From: CAZUSO01 sp964622775
GTDB taxonomy: Bacteria > Bacteroidota > Bacteroidia > Chitinophagales > Chitinophagaceae
Assembly: GCA_964622775.1 (NCBI GenBank)
Contig: CAZUSO010000008.1
Location: forward strand, 1 to 64,000
Reading direction: 5' to 3'
Length of the DNA stretch: 64,000 nt
The notes below the pieces were generated by a model, which had not been told where the DNA came from, ran no database searches, and saw only the letters and a program-made list of their open reading frames with translations. This document shows positions 34,031 to 41,743 of the stretch, piece by piece (the first letter of the stretch is position 1; the number at the start of each line of letters is the position of its first letter). The position numbers were made by a program, and so were the translations under genes.

Positions 34031-34661
34031 GGGGTGTCGTTTTATTTTTTTGTTGTTTGTATTTTGTGATTAACTTATATCCAACGGGAGTAGATATACC
34101 ATATAAAAACAAATAAAAAAGCGCTTTATGAATATCAGCTAAGCTGCTGCTGATCCGGTTATAATAATCGGGAAAAAACGGAATCATTACGCTTTCCACC
34201 CGGAAACGCGCCAGCACATCCACCTGGATATCATCCCGAAAATAACCCTCAGCTATTCCTCTTTCTATATTCGCTTTCAATGCGCCGTAGAGGTAATCGT
34301 TTTTATAGTCTGAAAATTTCTTATACGCACGCGGATGGTATTTGTGCAGGTCATTCACCAGCATGGGATTCATCCTGCTGAAAAGCTCCGTGGTGATATC
34401 AATAGCCAGAAACCCTTCATGAATGGCATTTTCAGCAGCCGCTTTCCTTGTCTCACATATCTGTATATTAGCCTTCAGCATAGAGGATACAATATCCAAT
34501 ACTAAGCTGTCTTTATCTGCATAGTACTGATAAATTGTCTTTTTGCTGCTGCCTATAGCCGCAGCAATATTATCCATACTTATACTGCGTATTCCATATT
34601 GCATAAACAGTTCCTGCGATGCCCGCTTTATCCTGGCTTTTAATTCCGTTATCTCACTCAT
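34017..34661 (-). CDS. TetR-family regulator of the efflux operon
   Basis: The 214-residue protein has the TetR HTH in its first 55 residues (RIKRASQELFMQYGIRSISM, then IAAAIGSSKKTIYQYYADKD) and a helical ligand domain. It is first in the operon tetR-tolC-MFP-RND, so it most likely represses its own operon and is relieved by a pump substrate. Inverted repeats next to its start (34671-34706) are candidate operators. Confidence 0.93.
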   Translation of the reverse strand: MSEITELKARIKRASQELFMQYGIRSISMDNIAAAIGSSKKTIYQYYADKDSLVLDIVSSMLKANIQICETRKAAAENAIHEGFLAIDITTELFSRMNPMLVNDLHKYHPRAYKKFSDYKNDYLYGALKANIERGIAEGYFRDDIQVDVLARFRVESVMIPFFPDYYNRISSSLADIHKALFYLFLYGISTPVGYKLITKYKQQKNKTTPHAKG

Positions 34662-34670
34662 TTCGGGTGC

Positions 34671-34706
34671 GAAACTATGGAAACTATTTTAGTTGCCACA
34701 GTTTCC
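34671..34706 (-). promoter_or_regulatory. candidate TetR operator and promoter
   Basis: GGAAACT (34679-34685) and AGTTTCC (34700-34706) form an inverted repeat, with a nested AACTA/TAGTT palindrome (34682-34694) and a direct repeat GAAACTA at 34671 and 34680. A weak -7 box (TAGTTTCG, minus strand) overlaps it. The site lies 10-45 bp upstream of tetR. Confidence 0.55.
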
Positions 34707-34906
34707 TCAATAGATTTTGGAATATTTTACAATTAATTAAGGATGCCCGGGTTTAAATAATTGCATGCAAAATTATATCGCAGAAGCAGGGAACACGAAC
34801 GGTTTTCGGTAATAGTCTTTAAAAAATGGATTTTATCGACCAATACCGGTTTTTCTTCGGTGAACGGAGCGCAATATCTGCTTCAATGCTGCAGGAGTTG
34901 TATAAA

Positions 34907-35344
34907 TTACTGAATCGCCAGCAGGGTCACCTCAAAAATGAGCAGGCTGTTAGGCGGGATATCACTGCCAAGCTGTCGTGATCCGTAGCCCAGGTTGGGG
35001 GGAATAAAAAAGCGGTATTTGCAGCCTACAGACATGAGTTGAAGCCCTTCCGTCCAGCCGGCAATCACGCCATTCAGCGGGAAAATAGCAGGCCGGTTAC
35101 GCTTTACCGAGCTGTCGAACACCTTACCGTTCAGCAGGCGGCCTTCGTAATGGACAGTTACGGTATCGGTTGCTGCCGGCTGATTTTTACGATCACCGTG
35201 CATTAAAACTTCATACTGCAATCCGCTGGGCGAAATCTGCACCGTTGGATTTTTTTGGTTTTCCTGTAAAAAATCAATAGCCGCCTGGAGATTCGCGACT
35301 GCATTGTCCTGTTTTTTTTGTCGTAAAAAATCTGTAATGCTCAT
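34907..35344 (-). CDS. FKBP-type peptidyl-prolyl cis-trans isomerase
   Basis: Speeds proline isomerisation during folding. The 145-residue protein has a helical N-terminal part (about 1-40) and one FKBP domain from about residue 50: TVTVHYEGRLLNGKVFDSS, FPLNGVIAGWTEGLQLM and RFFIPPNLGYGSR, ending PPNSLLIFEVTLLAI. No signal peptide or lipobox was seen, so it is probably cytosolic, unlike the exported FKBPs common in this phylum. A promoter lies 15 bp upstream. Confidence 0.93.
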   Translation of the reverse strand: MSITDFLRQKKQDNAVANLQAAIDFLQENQKNPTVQISPSGLQYEVLMHGDRKNQPAATDTVTVHYEGRLLNGKVFDSSVKRNRPAIFPLNGVIAGWTEGLQLMSVGCKYRFFIPPNLGYGSRQLGSDIPPNSLLIFEVTLLAIQ

Positions 35345-35358
35345 ACCGGTATTTCATG

Positions 35359-35367
35359 CAAAAGTAA
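35359..35367 (-). promoter_or_regulatory. FKBP gene promoter -7 box
   Basis: TACTTTTGC on the minus strand, matching TAnnTTTGC, 14 bp before the start codon, giving a very short leader. Confidence 0.7.
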
Positions 35368-35525
35368 GTGGTATTCCCGGAATTTCACCCTAAAATCCTT
35401 ATTTTGAAAACCGCCTGACACTAATTAATTTCGCTACCTGTCATTTACATGCTTTTGCCTTGGAAAACAGGCGAAAAGCACTATCCTGAAATAACACAAT
35501 AATTGACCTGATAAATTTATAAATT

Positions 35526-36806
35526 ATGAGCACACTCAGCAAACTGGCGGAATCTTTGGTAGGTTCTGAAATCGTGCGTTTGGGAAATGATATCAGCGCC
35601 CGCATTAGCAAAGGCGCCAGTATGTATAATTATACTATCGGGGATTTTGCGCCGCACATCTTTCCGATCCCCAATGTATTGGAAGACGAAATCGTAAATG
35701 CATACCGGCAGCATAAAACAAATTATCCGCCGGCGGACGGCATTCCTGAGCTGAGGGAAGCTGTTCGTCATTTTATTCAAAAACGGGAAGGGTTGGATTA
35801 TGAGCTGAATGAAATTCAGATTTCCTGCGGCGGGAGGCCGCTGATCTATTCACTGTTCCGCACCGTAGTGGATCCGGGCGACAAGGTGATCTATGCCGTT
35901 CCATCCTGGAATAACAATCATTATACCTTTCTCAATGGCGGTGTCCCCTGCGAAATCATTGCTCGGCCAGAGCATGATTTTATGCCCCGCGCTGCAGACA
36001 TTGAACCCCACCTGTCCGATGCGACGCTGCTCTGCCTGTGTACACCTCAAAACCCAACCGGTACTACATTCAGCCAGACAGAATTAACCGCCATCTGCGA
36101 TCTGGTTATCGCCGAAAATAACCGGCGCGGTGCGGATGAGAAAAAGCTCTATCTGATGTTCGACCAGATGTATTTTACGCTTACCTATGGCGATACGGTT
36201 CATTACAACCCGGTATCGCTGCGCCCCGAAATGAAACCTTACACCATCCTGCTGGACGGTGTTTCCAAGGCATTTGCAGCAACCGGTGTGCGGGTAGGCT
36301 GGGCTATGGGGCCGGCAAAAGTTATTGGAAAAATGAAAGCCCTGCTGAGCCATGTCGGAGGCTGGGCGCCCACGGCAGAGCAATATGGCGTAGCCCGTTT
36401 CCTTCAGCAGGAAGATGCCGTTGACACTTTTTTGAATCGCTTCAAAGGCGCTTTGGAAGCACGGCTCTGGAAGATTTTTGAGGGCTTCAATGCTCTGAAA
36501 CAAAAAGGCTACCCGGTGGAGGCTATTGAGCCACAGGCCGCTATTTATCTTACGGTAAAGATTGATTTGAAACATGGGCAATACGAGGGAAAATCCCTGC
36601 CATCGCAAGCTGATGTCACCCAATTCCTGATGGATGAAGCGGGGCTGGCCATTGTGCCTTTTTATTGCTTCGGCGCCGATCCCGAATCTCCCTGGTACCG
36701 CATCAGCGTGGGCACCTGCGCTCTGGATGACCTCGATGATATGTTTGCAAAGCTGGAAGCGGCCCTGCAAAAATGCACTTTGTGTTCACCAGATAATTTA
36801 GCATAG
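35526..36806 (+). CDS. class I/II PLP-dependent aminotransferase (probable aspartate aminotransferase)
   Basis: The 426-residue protein has the fold-type I pattern: YPPADGIPELREAV (substrate loop), CTPQNPTGT (N176 contacts PLP), FDQMYF (D213, Y216), the Schiff-base Lys248 in DGVSKAFAATGVRVGW, and the C-terminal YRISVGTC region with the carboxylate-binding Arg. The aspartokinase gene follows after 8 bp, so it may supply aspartate for that pathway; this is inference, and the amino acid it prefers cannot be read from sequence alone. Confidence 0.9.
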   Translation: MSTLSKLAESLVGSEIVRLGNDISARISKGASMYNYTIGDFAPHIFPIPNVLEDEIVNAYRQHKTNYPPADGIPELREAVRHFIQKREGLDYELNEIQISCGGRPLIYSLFRTVVDPGDKVIYAVPSWNNNHYTFLNGGVPCEIIARPEHDFMPRAADIEPHLSDATLLCLCTPQNPTGTTFSQTELTAICDLVIAENNRRGADEKKLYLMFDQMYFTLTYGDTVHYNPVSLRPEMKPYTILLDGVSKAFAATGVRVGWAMGPAKVIGKMKALLSHVGGWAPTAEQYGVARFLQQEDAVDTFLNRFKGALEARLWKIFEGFNALKQKGYPVEAIEPQAAIYLTVKIDLKHGQYEGKSLPSQADVTQFLMDEAGLAIVPFYCFGADPESPWYRISVGTCALDDLDDMFAKLEAALQKCTLCSPDNLA

Positions 36807-36814
36807 GCAGGCTT

Positions 36815-38086
36815 ATGGTTGTTTATAAATTCGGAGGTGCATCCATTGCTTCCCCGGAGCGGATGCGCAACTTACTGCCTGTCATTGATGAAAGCAAAAA
36901 GCCCTTGCTGCTGGTCGTTTCCGCTTTGGGAAAGACCACCAATGCCTTAGAAGAAATCGTGGCGTTCGCCGTTTCCAACCGGCAGGAACAGGCACTGGAA
37001 AAGCTACATCTGCTGGAGCAGGCGCACAATGCTTATGCACAGGAAATTCTTTCTCCAGCGGCATGGAATCAGGTACGGCATAAGCTCAATGAGCTGTACA
37101 CCGAAATCCACTGGGCGCTGGATGATGCCGGCGTGCAAAGCCGGGAATACGTTTATGACCAGGTGGTGTGCATCGGGGAATTGCTTTCCACCACCATCTT
37201 TCAGGCTTTCTTATCCGACCGGCAATATCTTAGCCGCTGGTTAGATGCGCGGGATATCATTAAAACCAATGCGCAGTTCTGTGACCCTCTTGTGGACTTG
37301 GACAAGACACAACAGCAGGTGAATAACATGATTATACCCGCATCTCAAAAATCGGATATCATCATCACCCAGGGATTTATCGGCAGCACTGCTGACAACG
37401 CTTCCGTTACCCTGGGTCGCGAAGGCTCCGACTACAGCGCTGCTTTGCTGGCTGCACTATTGAAGGTAGAAGCGCTGACGATATGGAAAGATGTGGAAGG
37501 CTTGAAAAATGCGGATCCGAAGCTGTTCCCCAATACGGTTGATATTGAAAAAATCACTTTTCACGAGGTGATTGAGATGGCCTACTATGGGGCACAGGTG
37601 ATTCATCCCAAAACGATAAAACCCCTTCAAAATGCCGGTATCCCCTTATATGTAAAATGCTTTCTGGATCGCAGTCTGAAAGGCACAGTTATCTGTAATG
37701 AAACGGAACCCCTGGCCTACCCTCCCTTGATTGTGCTCAAAAAAGATCAGGTGATGCTGCAGATGACCAGCCGTGATTTTTCTTTTATTACGGAAGATAA
37801 TCTCAGTAAGATTTATAACATTTTCCACCATCACCATATCAAGATCAATGTCATTCAGAATGCGGCAATCAGCTTAGTGGTCTGCATGGACACTATCCCT
37901 TCCCGGCTGCCTATGCTGATAGAGGCGCTGGAATCATATTATAAAGTATTGCGCAATGAAGATGTGGAACTGCTCACCATCAGGCATTATGATGACGCTG
38001 TTGTAGCAGGCCTTACCCGCGACAGGACGATTTTATTAGAACAGAAAACCCGGACTACCCTGCAACTGGTTATGAAGTTATCCTGA
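36815..38086 (+). CDS. aspartate kinase
   Basis: Phosphorylates aspartate at the start of lysine, threonine and methionine synthesis. The 423-residue protein begins MVVYKFGGASIASPERM (kinase K-F-G-G loop), has GFIGSTADNASVTLGREGSDYSAALLAALL and KDVEGLKNADP, and ends in an ACT-type regulatory part (SFITEDNLSKIYNIFHHHHIKINVIQNAAIS). It is monofunctional, with no homoserine dehydrogenase fused. Feedback by end products is likely but not shown. It lies 8 bp after the aminotransferase gene. Confidence 0.93.
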   Translation: MVVYKFGGASIASPERMRNLLPVIDESKKPLLLVVSALGKTTNALEEIVAFAVSNRQEQALEKLHLLEQAHNAYAQEILSPAAWNQVRHKLNELYTEIHWALDDAGVQSREYVYDQVVCIGELLSTTIFQAFLSDRQYLSRWLDARDIIKTNAQFCDPLVDLDKTQQQVNNMIIPASQKSDIIITQGFIGSTADNASVTLGREGSDYSAALLAALLKVEALTIWKDVEGLKNADPKLFPNTVDIEKITFHEVIEMAYYGAQVIHPKTIKPLQNAGIPLYVKCFLDRSLKGTVICNETEPLAYPPLIVLKKDQVMLQMTSRDFSFITEDNLSKIYNIFHHHHIKINVIQNAAISLVVCMDTIPSRLPMLIEALESYYKVLRNEDVELLTIRHYDDAVVAGLTRDRTILLEQKTRTTLQLVMKLS

Positions 38087-38177
38087 TACAAAGGGCTTTC
38101 CCGGTACACATTGATATCCTCAATACCATCTTCAGTTTAATAAATTTTCCGGTGTCTTTTCATTCATTTCCTTTTAA

Positions 38178-38186
38178 TAACTTTGC
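38178..38186 (+). promoter_or_regulatory. trxB promoter -7 box
   Basis: TAACTTTGC matches TAnnTTTGC, 25 bp before the chosen ATG at 38212. Confidence 0.7.
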
Positions 38187-38211
38187 GAGCTGCTGAAAAA
38201 AATAATTGAAT

Positions 38212-39183
38212 ATGTCAGAGACCATAGAAAGAGTGCATTGCCTGATCATCGGTTCAGGCCCCGCCGGCTATACCGCCGCCATTTACGCTTCCCGTGCGAA
38301 CCTGAAGCCGGTTTTATATTCCGGGTTTCAGCCCGGCGGACAACTGACCATCACGACCGATGTGGAGAATTATCCGGGCTATCCCGAAGGAATTATGGGG
38401 CCGCAAATGATGAAGGATTTTGAAGAACAGGCTCGTCGTATGGGCGCGGATCTGCGCTGGGGGAACATTTCCCAGGTGGACCTTTCTCAAAGACCTTTTA
38501 AGGTGGAAGTAGACGAAGAAAAATGGATAGAGGCCGATGCCCTGATCATTGCTACCGGTGCTTCTGCAAAATGGCTGGGGCTGGAATCGGAGCAAAGACT
38601 GAACGGGTACGGCGTTTCGGCTTGTGCGGTTTGCGACGGATTTTTCTTTAAAGAGAAAGAAGTGGCCATCGTGGGCGCCGGTGATACGGCTTGTGAGGAG
38701 GCGCTTTACCTGTCTAAATTGTGCAGCAAAGTAACCATGCTCGTGCGCCGCGATGAAATGCGCGCTTCTAAAATCATGCAGGAGCGCGTGCTGAATACGG
38801 ACAATATCGAAATATTGTGGAATACAGATACCGTGGAGGTTTTAGGGGACAAAAAAGTAGAGGGACTAAGGGTTCGCAACAATAAAACGGGCGAACAAAC
38901 CGATCTTGCTCTGAGCGCTTTCTTTGTGGCGATCGGTCATCAGCCTAATTCGGAAATGTTCCGCGATTACTTAGCGCTGGACAGCCAGGATTATATCATC
39001 ACGCAGCCTGGCACATCCAAAACCAATGTGGAAGGCGTGTTTGCCTGCGGCGATGTGCAGGACAAAATATATCGTCAGGCAGTGACGGCTGCCGGAAGCG
39101 GCTGTATGGCTGCTTTGGATGCAGAGCGTTATCTTGGCGCGCTGGAACATACTGCGAAAAAGATTGCTGTTGCCGGCGAATAG
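38212..39183 (+). CDS. trxB: thioredoxin reductase
   Basis: FAD enzyme that reduces thioredoxin with NADPH. The 323-residue protein from MSETIERVHC has the FAD motif GSGPAGYTAA (14-23), GFQPGGQLTITTDVENYPG (38-56), the redox pair C138/C141 in CAVCDG, the NADPH motif GAGDTACEEA and the C-terminal FACGDVQDKIYRQAVTAAGSG. An in-frame TTG two codons upstream is not preferred. Length is normal. It is transcribed alone. Confidence 0.97.
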   Translation: MSETIERVHCLIIGSGPAGYTAAIYASRANLKPVLYSGFQPGGQLTITTDVENYPGYPEGIMGPQMMKDFEEQARRMGADLRWGNISQVDLSQRPFKVEVDEEKWIEADALIIATGASAKWLGLESEQRLNGYGVSACAVCDGFFFKEKEVAIVGAGDTACEEALYLSKLCSKVTMLVRRDEMRASKIMQERVLNTDNIEILWNTDTVEVLGDKKVEGLRVRNNKTGEQTDLALSAFFVAIGHQPNSEMFRDYLALDSQDYIITQPGTSKTNVEGVFACGDVQDKIYRQAVTAAGSGCMAALDAERYLGALEHTAKKIAVAGE

Positions 39184-39234
39184 GAAATCTGTCAAAATAA
39201 ATTTCCCTTATTCGGAGAAAAACATCATCAAGCC

Positions 39235-40299
39235 ATGAAACTACTATGGCTATTATTTATCCTTTGCGTATTGTGGAATGGCAATGTTTGCTATTCCCAG
39301 GATACCGGGCAAAATTTCAACGATGCATGGCTTGTTACAAAAGTGGAAAATTCCATAGGAATGAAAGTTCGGAATGATTTACCTTTTAGTGCACTGTCAT
39401 TTTTATCAATAAATAAGGTCGAAATCTATTTAAACTTTGTAATAAATGACAGGGATAAGCGAACAGATGAATATGCAATCAATGATTCAGTATTGATAAT
39501 TGATGATTACTACCAGGTGTTTAAGTATAATATCATCAAAAAGTCTGAAAGGGAAATGGTATTAAACAAAGGGGAAAATTATTATTATTTTGAAAAACTT
39601 TTAAGATGCGAAAAGGACTGTTTCATCTTCACGAACGACTCGTTACCCCTTTCTACCGGGGCTATAGATACGATAAAAATATTCAATTATATACCGCCCG
39701 GTTATAAAGGAAACCTGTATGATTTTTTTGTCAAAAACATTCCGGATGATATGCACAAAGACACGGCTTATCTCCTAAATCTGACTTTTATTCTGAAAGC
39801 GGACAGAGAACTGGACAGTATAAAAGTTTTTCCGGAATCATATCAGCAATATATCGAAAGCCGTATATTCCCTCTAATGAAGAATAAATGGAATATGGCA
39901 AGGCTTAATGATAAAAGGACTGATTCAAAAATAAAACTGACCATCTTTATTGCTTCAAAAAGAGAGGAATCATTAAACATCACAAACCCCTTGAAACTGA
40001 GTCAAAAACTCTTTAACATGGGAGCCGATCTTATTGCGGACAGCATACAAAGCGAAGCGCTAAATTACTTTTTGGATTGTGAAAAAATATTCGACAGTTA
40101 TGAAACTTGCGATTATTATTCAATAAAAAAAGGCAACTATTTGTTGAGTCTTCAAAACTTATGGATCAATTCCATTATGAATCAGGCCTTGATTTATTAT
40201 CAAACCGGCAATCTTGATGCATCATGTACTAAATGGTATAAAGCAGCTCCACTGGATAAAGAAGCGTATAAATATTATAAAGATAATTGTTCACCATGA
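39235..40299 (+). CDS. exported protein of unknown function
   Basis: A 354-residue product with a signal peptide (MKLLWLLFILCVLWNGNVCYSQ). It is AT-rich compared with the flanking genes. Residues about 168-235 (LNLTFILKADRELDSIKVF ... MKNKWNMARLNDKR ... IKLTIFIAS) have the spacing of a TonB C-terminal-like domain, followed by a helical C-terminal part with a TPR-like look (ALIYYQTGNLDASCTKWYKAA). Neither is certain. It is periplasmic or surface-located. Its stop overlaps the ATG of a 29-codon frame that carries the strong hairpin at 40344-40391. Confidence 0.75.
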   Translation: MKLLWLLFILCVLWNGNVCYSQDTGQNFNDAWLVTKVENSIGMKVRNDLPFSALSFLSINKVEIYLNFVINDRDKRTDEYAINDSVLIIDDYYQVFKYNIIKKSEREMVLNKGENYYYFEKLLRCEKDCFIFTNDSLPLSTGAIDTIKIFNYIPPGYKGNLYDFFVKNIPDDMHKDTAYLLNLTFILKADRELDSIKVFPESYQQYIESRIFPLMKNKWNMARLNDKRTDSKIKLTIFIASKREESLNITNPLKLSQKLFNMGADLIADSIQSEALNYFLDCEKIFDSYETCDYYSIKKGNYLLSLQNLWINSIMNQALIYYQTGNLDASCTKWYKAAPLDKEAYKYYKDNCSP

Positions 40300-40343
40300 C
40301 AGAACCGGTACGGATAATATCGACTGACGAGGTGCTAAGAAAC

Positions 40344-40391
40344 TTTTTTCTAAATTTGAATCCCGGCGCCCCGGTTAAAATTTAGAAAAAA
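40344..40391. repeat. 48-nt hairpin with 14-bp perfect outer arms
   Basis: TTTTTTCTAAATTT (40344-40357) and AAATTTAGAAAAAA (40378-40391) are perfect complements. The inner part continues with AA/TT and CCGG/CCGG around CGCC, so the helix may reach 20 bp. It lies between two exported-protein genes. It could be a terminator with an AT-rich stem or a small palindromic element. Confidence 0.7.
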
Positions 40392-40444
40392 ATACGACCT
40401 GCCGCCAATGCCCTTCAGAGGTTGGGAGCGAATTAACAACAGAC

Positions 40445-41431
40445 ATGAGACAATTTTTATTATTGATAATTTTAATTCCGGCATTTGTGTTCGGACAGGA
40501 AAATAATATTGACCAGTCAGTATGGGACAAATTTGAAACAGCCGATCTTTCCATGGTTCAGACTATGCAGGAACTGACAAAGGATATTGCTCAACTGACG
40601 GCTGACAAGACAGAGCAACTCCAAATGTTGCTTCTTTGGACTCATAAAAACATGTATGCCGATTCAACCCGGTTTTTCCAAAATGGCAACCCTTTAACAA
40701 CAGGAGAATCCTTGACGAAACGCATCGGGCTTTGTGACGAATACTCAAATATTCTTAGTGATTTTTGTAAAATAATGAAAATACCTTCCATTCGTATTGA
40801 AGGTTATGTAAAATATTTAAACTTCCGGCCCGGCGACCGGTTTGAGGAAACTAATCACGCATGGAATGCAGTATTCATTGATTCTGCGTGGATGCTTTGC
40901 GACTTATTCTGGTCAACCAATACCCTCAGGACAAGCCATTTTTCTGCTCCTCATTTTGTGAGAAGAATTAATACAAAATATTTTTTATCGCCCCCCAATA
41001 ATTTCATAATTAATCATTTGCCTTGCGACCCGATTTTTCAATTCGACAATTATCCAATTTCAATTAATGCCTTTACTGCTCTTGAGGACAGCATCAGCCT
41101 GACCATGGAGCGAATGCCCTACTGCAATTACATTGATTCGATAAATCAATTGATGGCATTGAACGAGGACGATCGCATTATACGAACAGCCCAACATGCA
41201 TACGCCTATAATATGGATAATCCCAATATACTTATAGCGGCATATTACAACTATGGCGTTTTAATAATCAATAACAAAGAATCAACAAAAGCCGAATTAA
41301 AAAAGATAAAGAATTATTTTACCGCTGCATTGATACTTATGGACCTGTCAAACAAAGAGGATATAAAAGCGCTGAAAGACAGTATTCAACAGGGGCTTGG
41401 TATTATTGATAAACGGTTAAAGGCATCATGA
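40445..41431 (+). CDS. exported transglutaminase-like protein
   Basis: A 328-residue product with a signal peptide (ends VFG-QEN). C97 in RIGLCDEYSNILSDFC, H138 in ETNHAWNAVF and D153 in WMLCDLFW are placed as the Cys-His-Asp triad of the transglutaminase/protease superfamily, here at about residues 90-160. The C-terminal half (about 170-328) is unlike known domains and ends in a helical segment. It is AT-rich like the gene before it, and both may have come in together. It probably acts on periplasmic peptides or amides; the substrate is unknown. Confidence 0.8.
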   Translation: MRQFLLLIILIPAFVFGQENNIDQSVWDKFETADLSMVQTMQELTKDIAQLTADKTEQLQMLLLWTHKNMYADSTRFFQNGNPLTTGESLTKRIGLCDEYSNILSDFCKIMKIPSIRIEGYVKYLNFRPGDRFEETNHAWNAVFIDSAWMLCDLFWSTNTLRTSHFSAPHFVRRINTKYFLSPPNNFIINHLPCDPIFQFDNYPISINAFTALEDSISLTMERMPYCNYIDSINQLMALNEDDRIIRTAQHAYAYNMDNPNILIAAYYNYGVLIINNKESTKAELKKIKNYFTAALILMDLSNKEDIKALKDSIQQGLGIIDKRLKAS

Positions 41432-41464
41432 TAACAGAGACTCCATTTTTCCCCTGAGCAGGTA

Positions 41465-41649
41465 ATGGAATTTTTTGAAACGAAAATGCTTACCATGTTA
41501 AACACCGGCAGGCCGGAAGATGTATAAATGAACTTCTCACTCATCTGCTGGCGGTAAGCGTTTCAGCAGATGATAACAGCAGATTGAAACGCAAATTTAC
41601 ATTTTTTGATCGGGGAGAAGGGTATGAAGGGTTCGCTCAACAGCAATAA
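41465..41649 (+). pseudogene. small frameshifted ORF
   Basis: From the ATG at 41465 one frame reads MEFFETKMLTMLNTGRPEDV and stops; shifting one base near 41520 continues with INELLTHLLAVSVSADDNS, RLKRKFTFFDRGEGYEG, FAQQQ and stops at 41647-41649. Both halves look like protein, suggesting a gene of about 60 codons broken by a one-base indel. It contains a hairpin, CATCTGCTG/CAGCAGATG (41542-41572). The family was not recognised. Confidence 0.4.
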
Positions 41650-41743
41650 TCCGGAATCTTACCTTTAGCTGAAAACGGAATTACACTCACCAGCTTTTTC
41701 TGCAGACCATTTTTGTATCTTGCACATCCTGAGGCTATAGATC

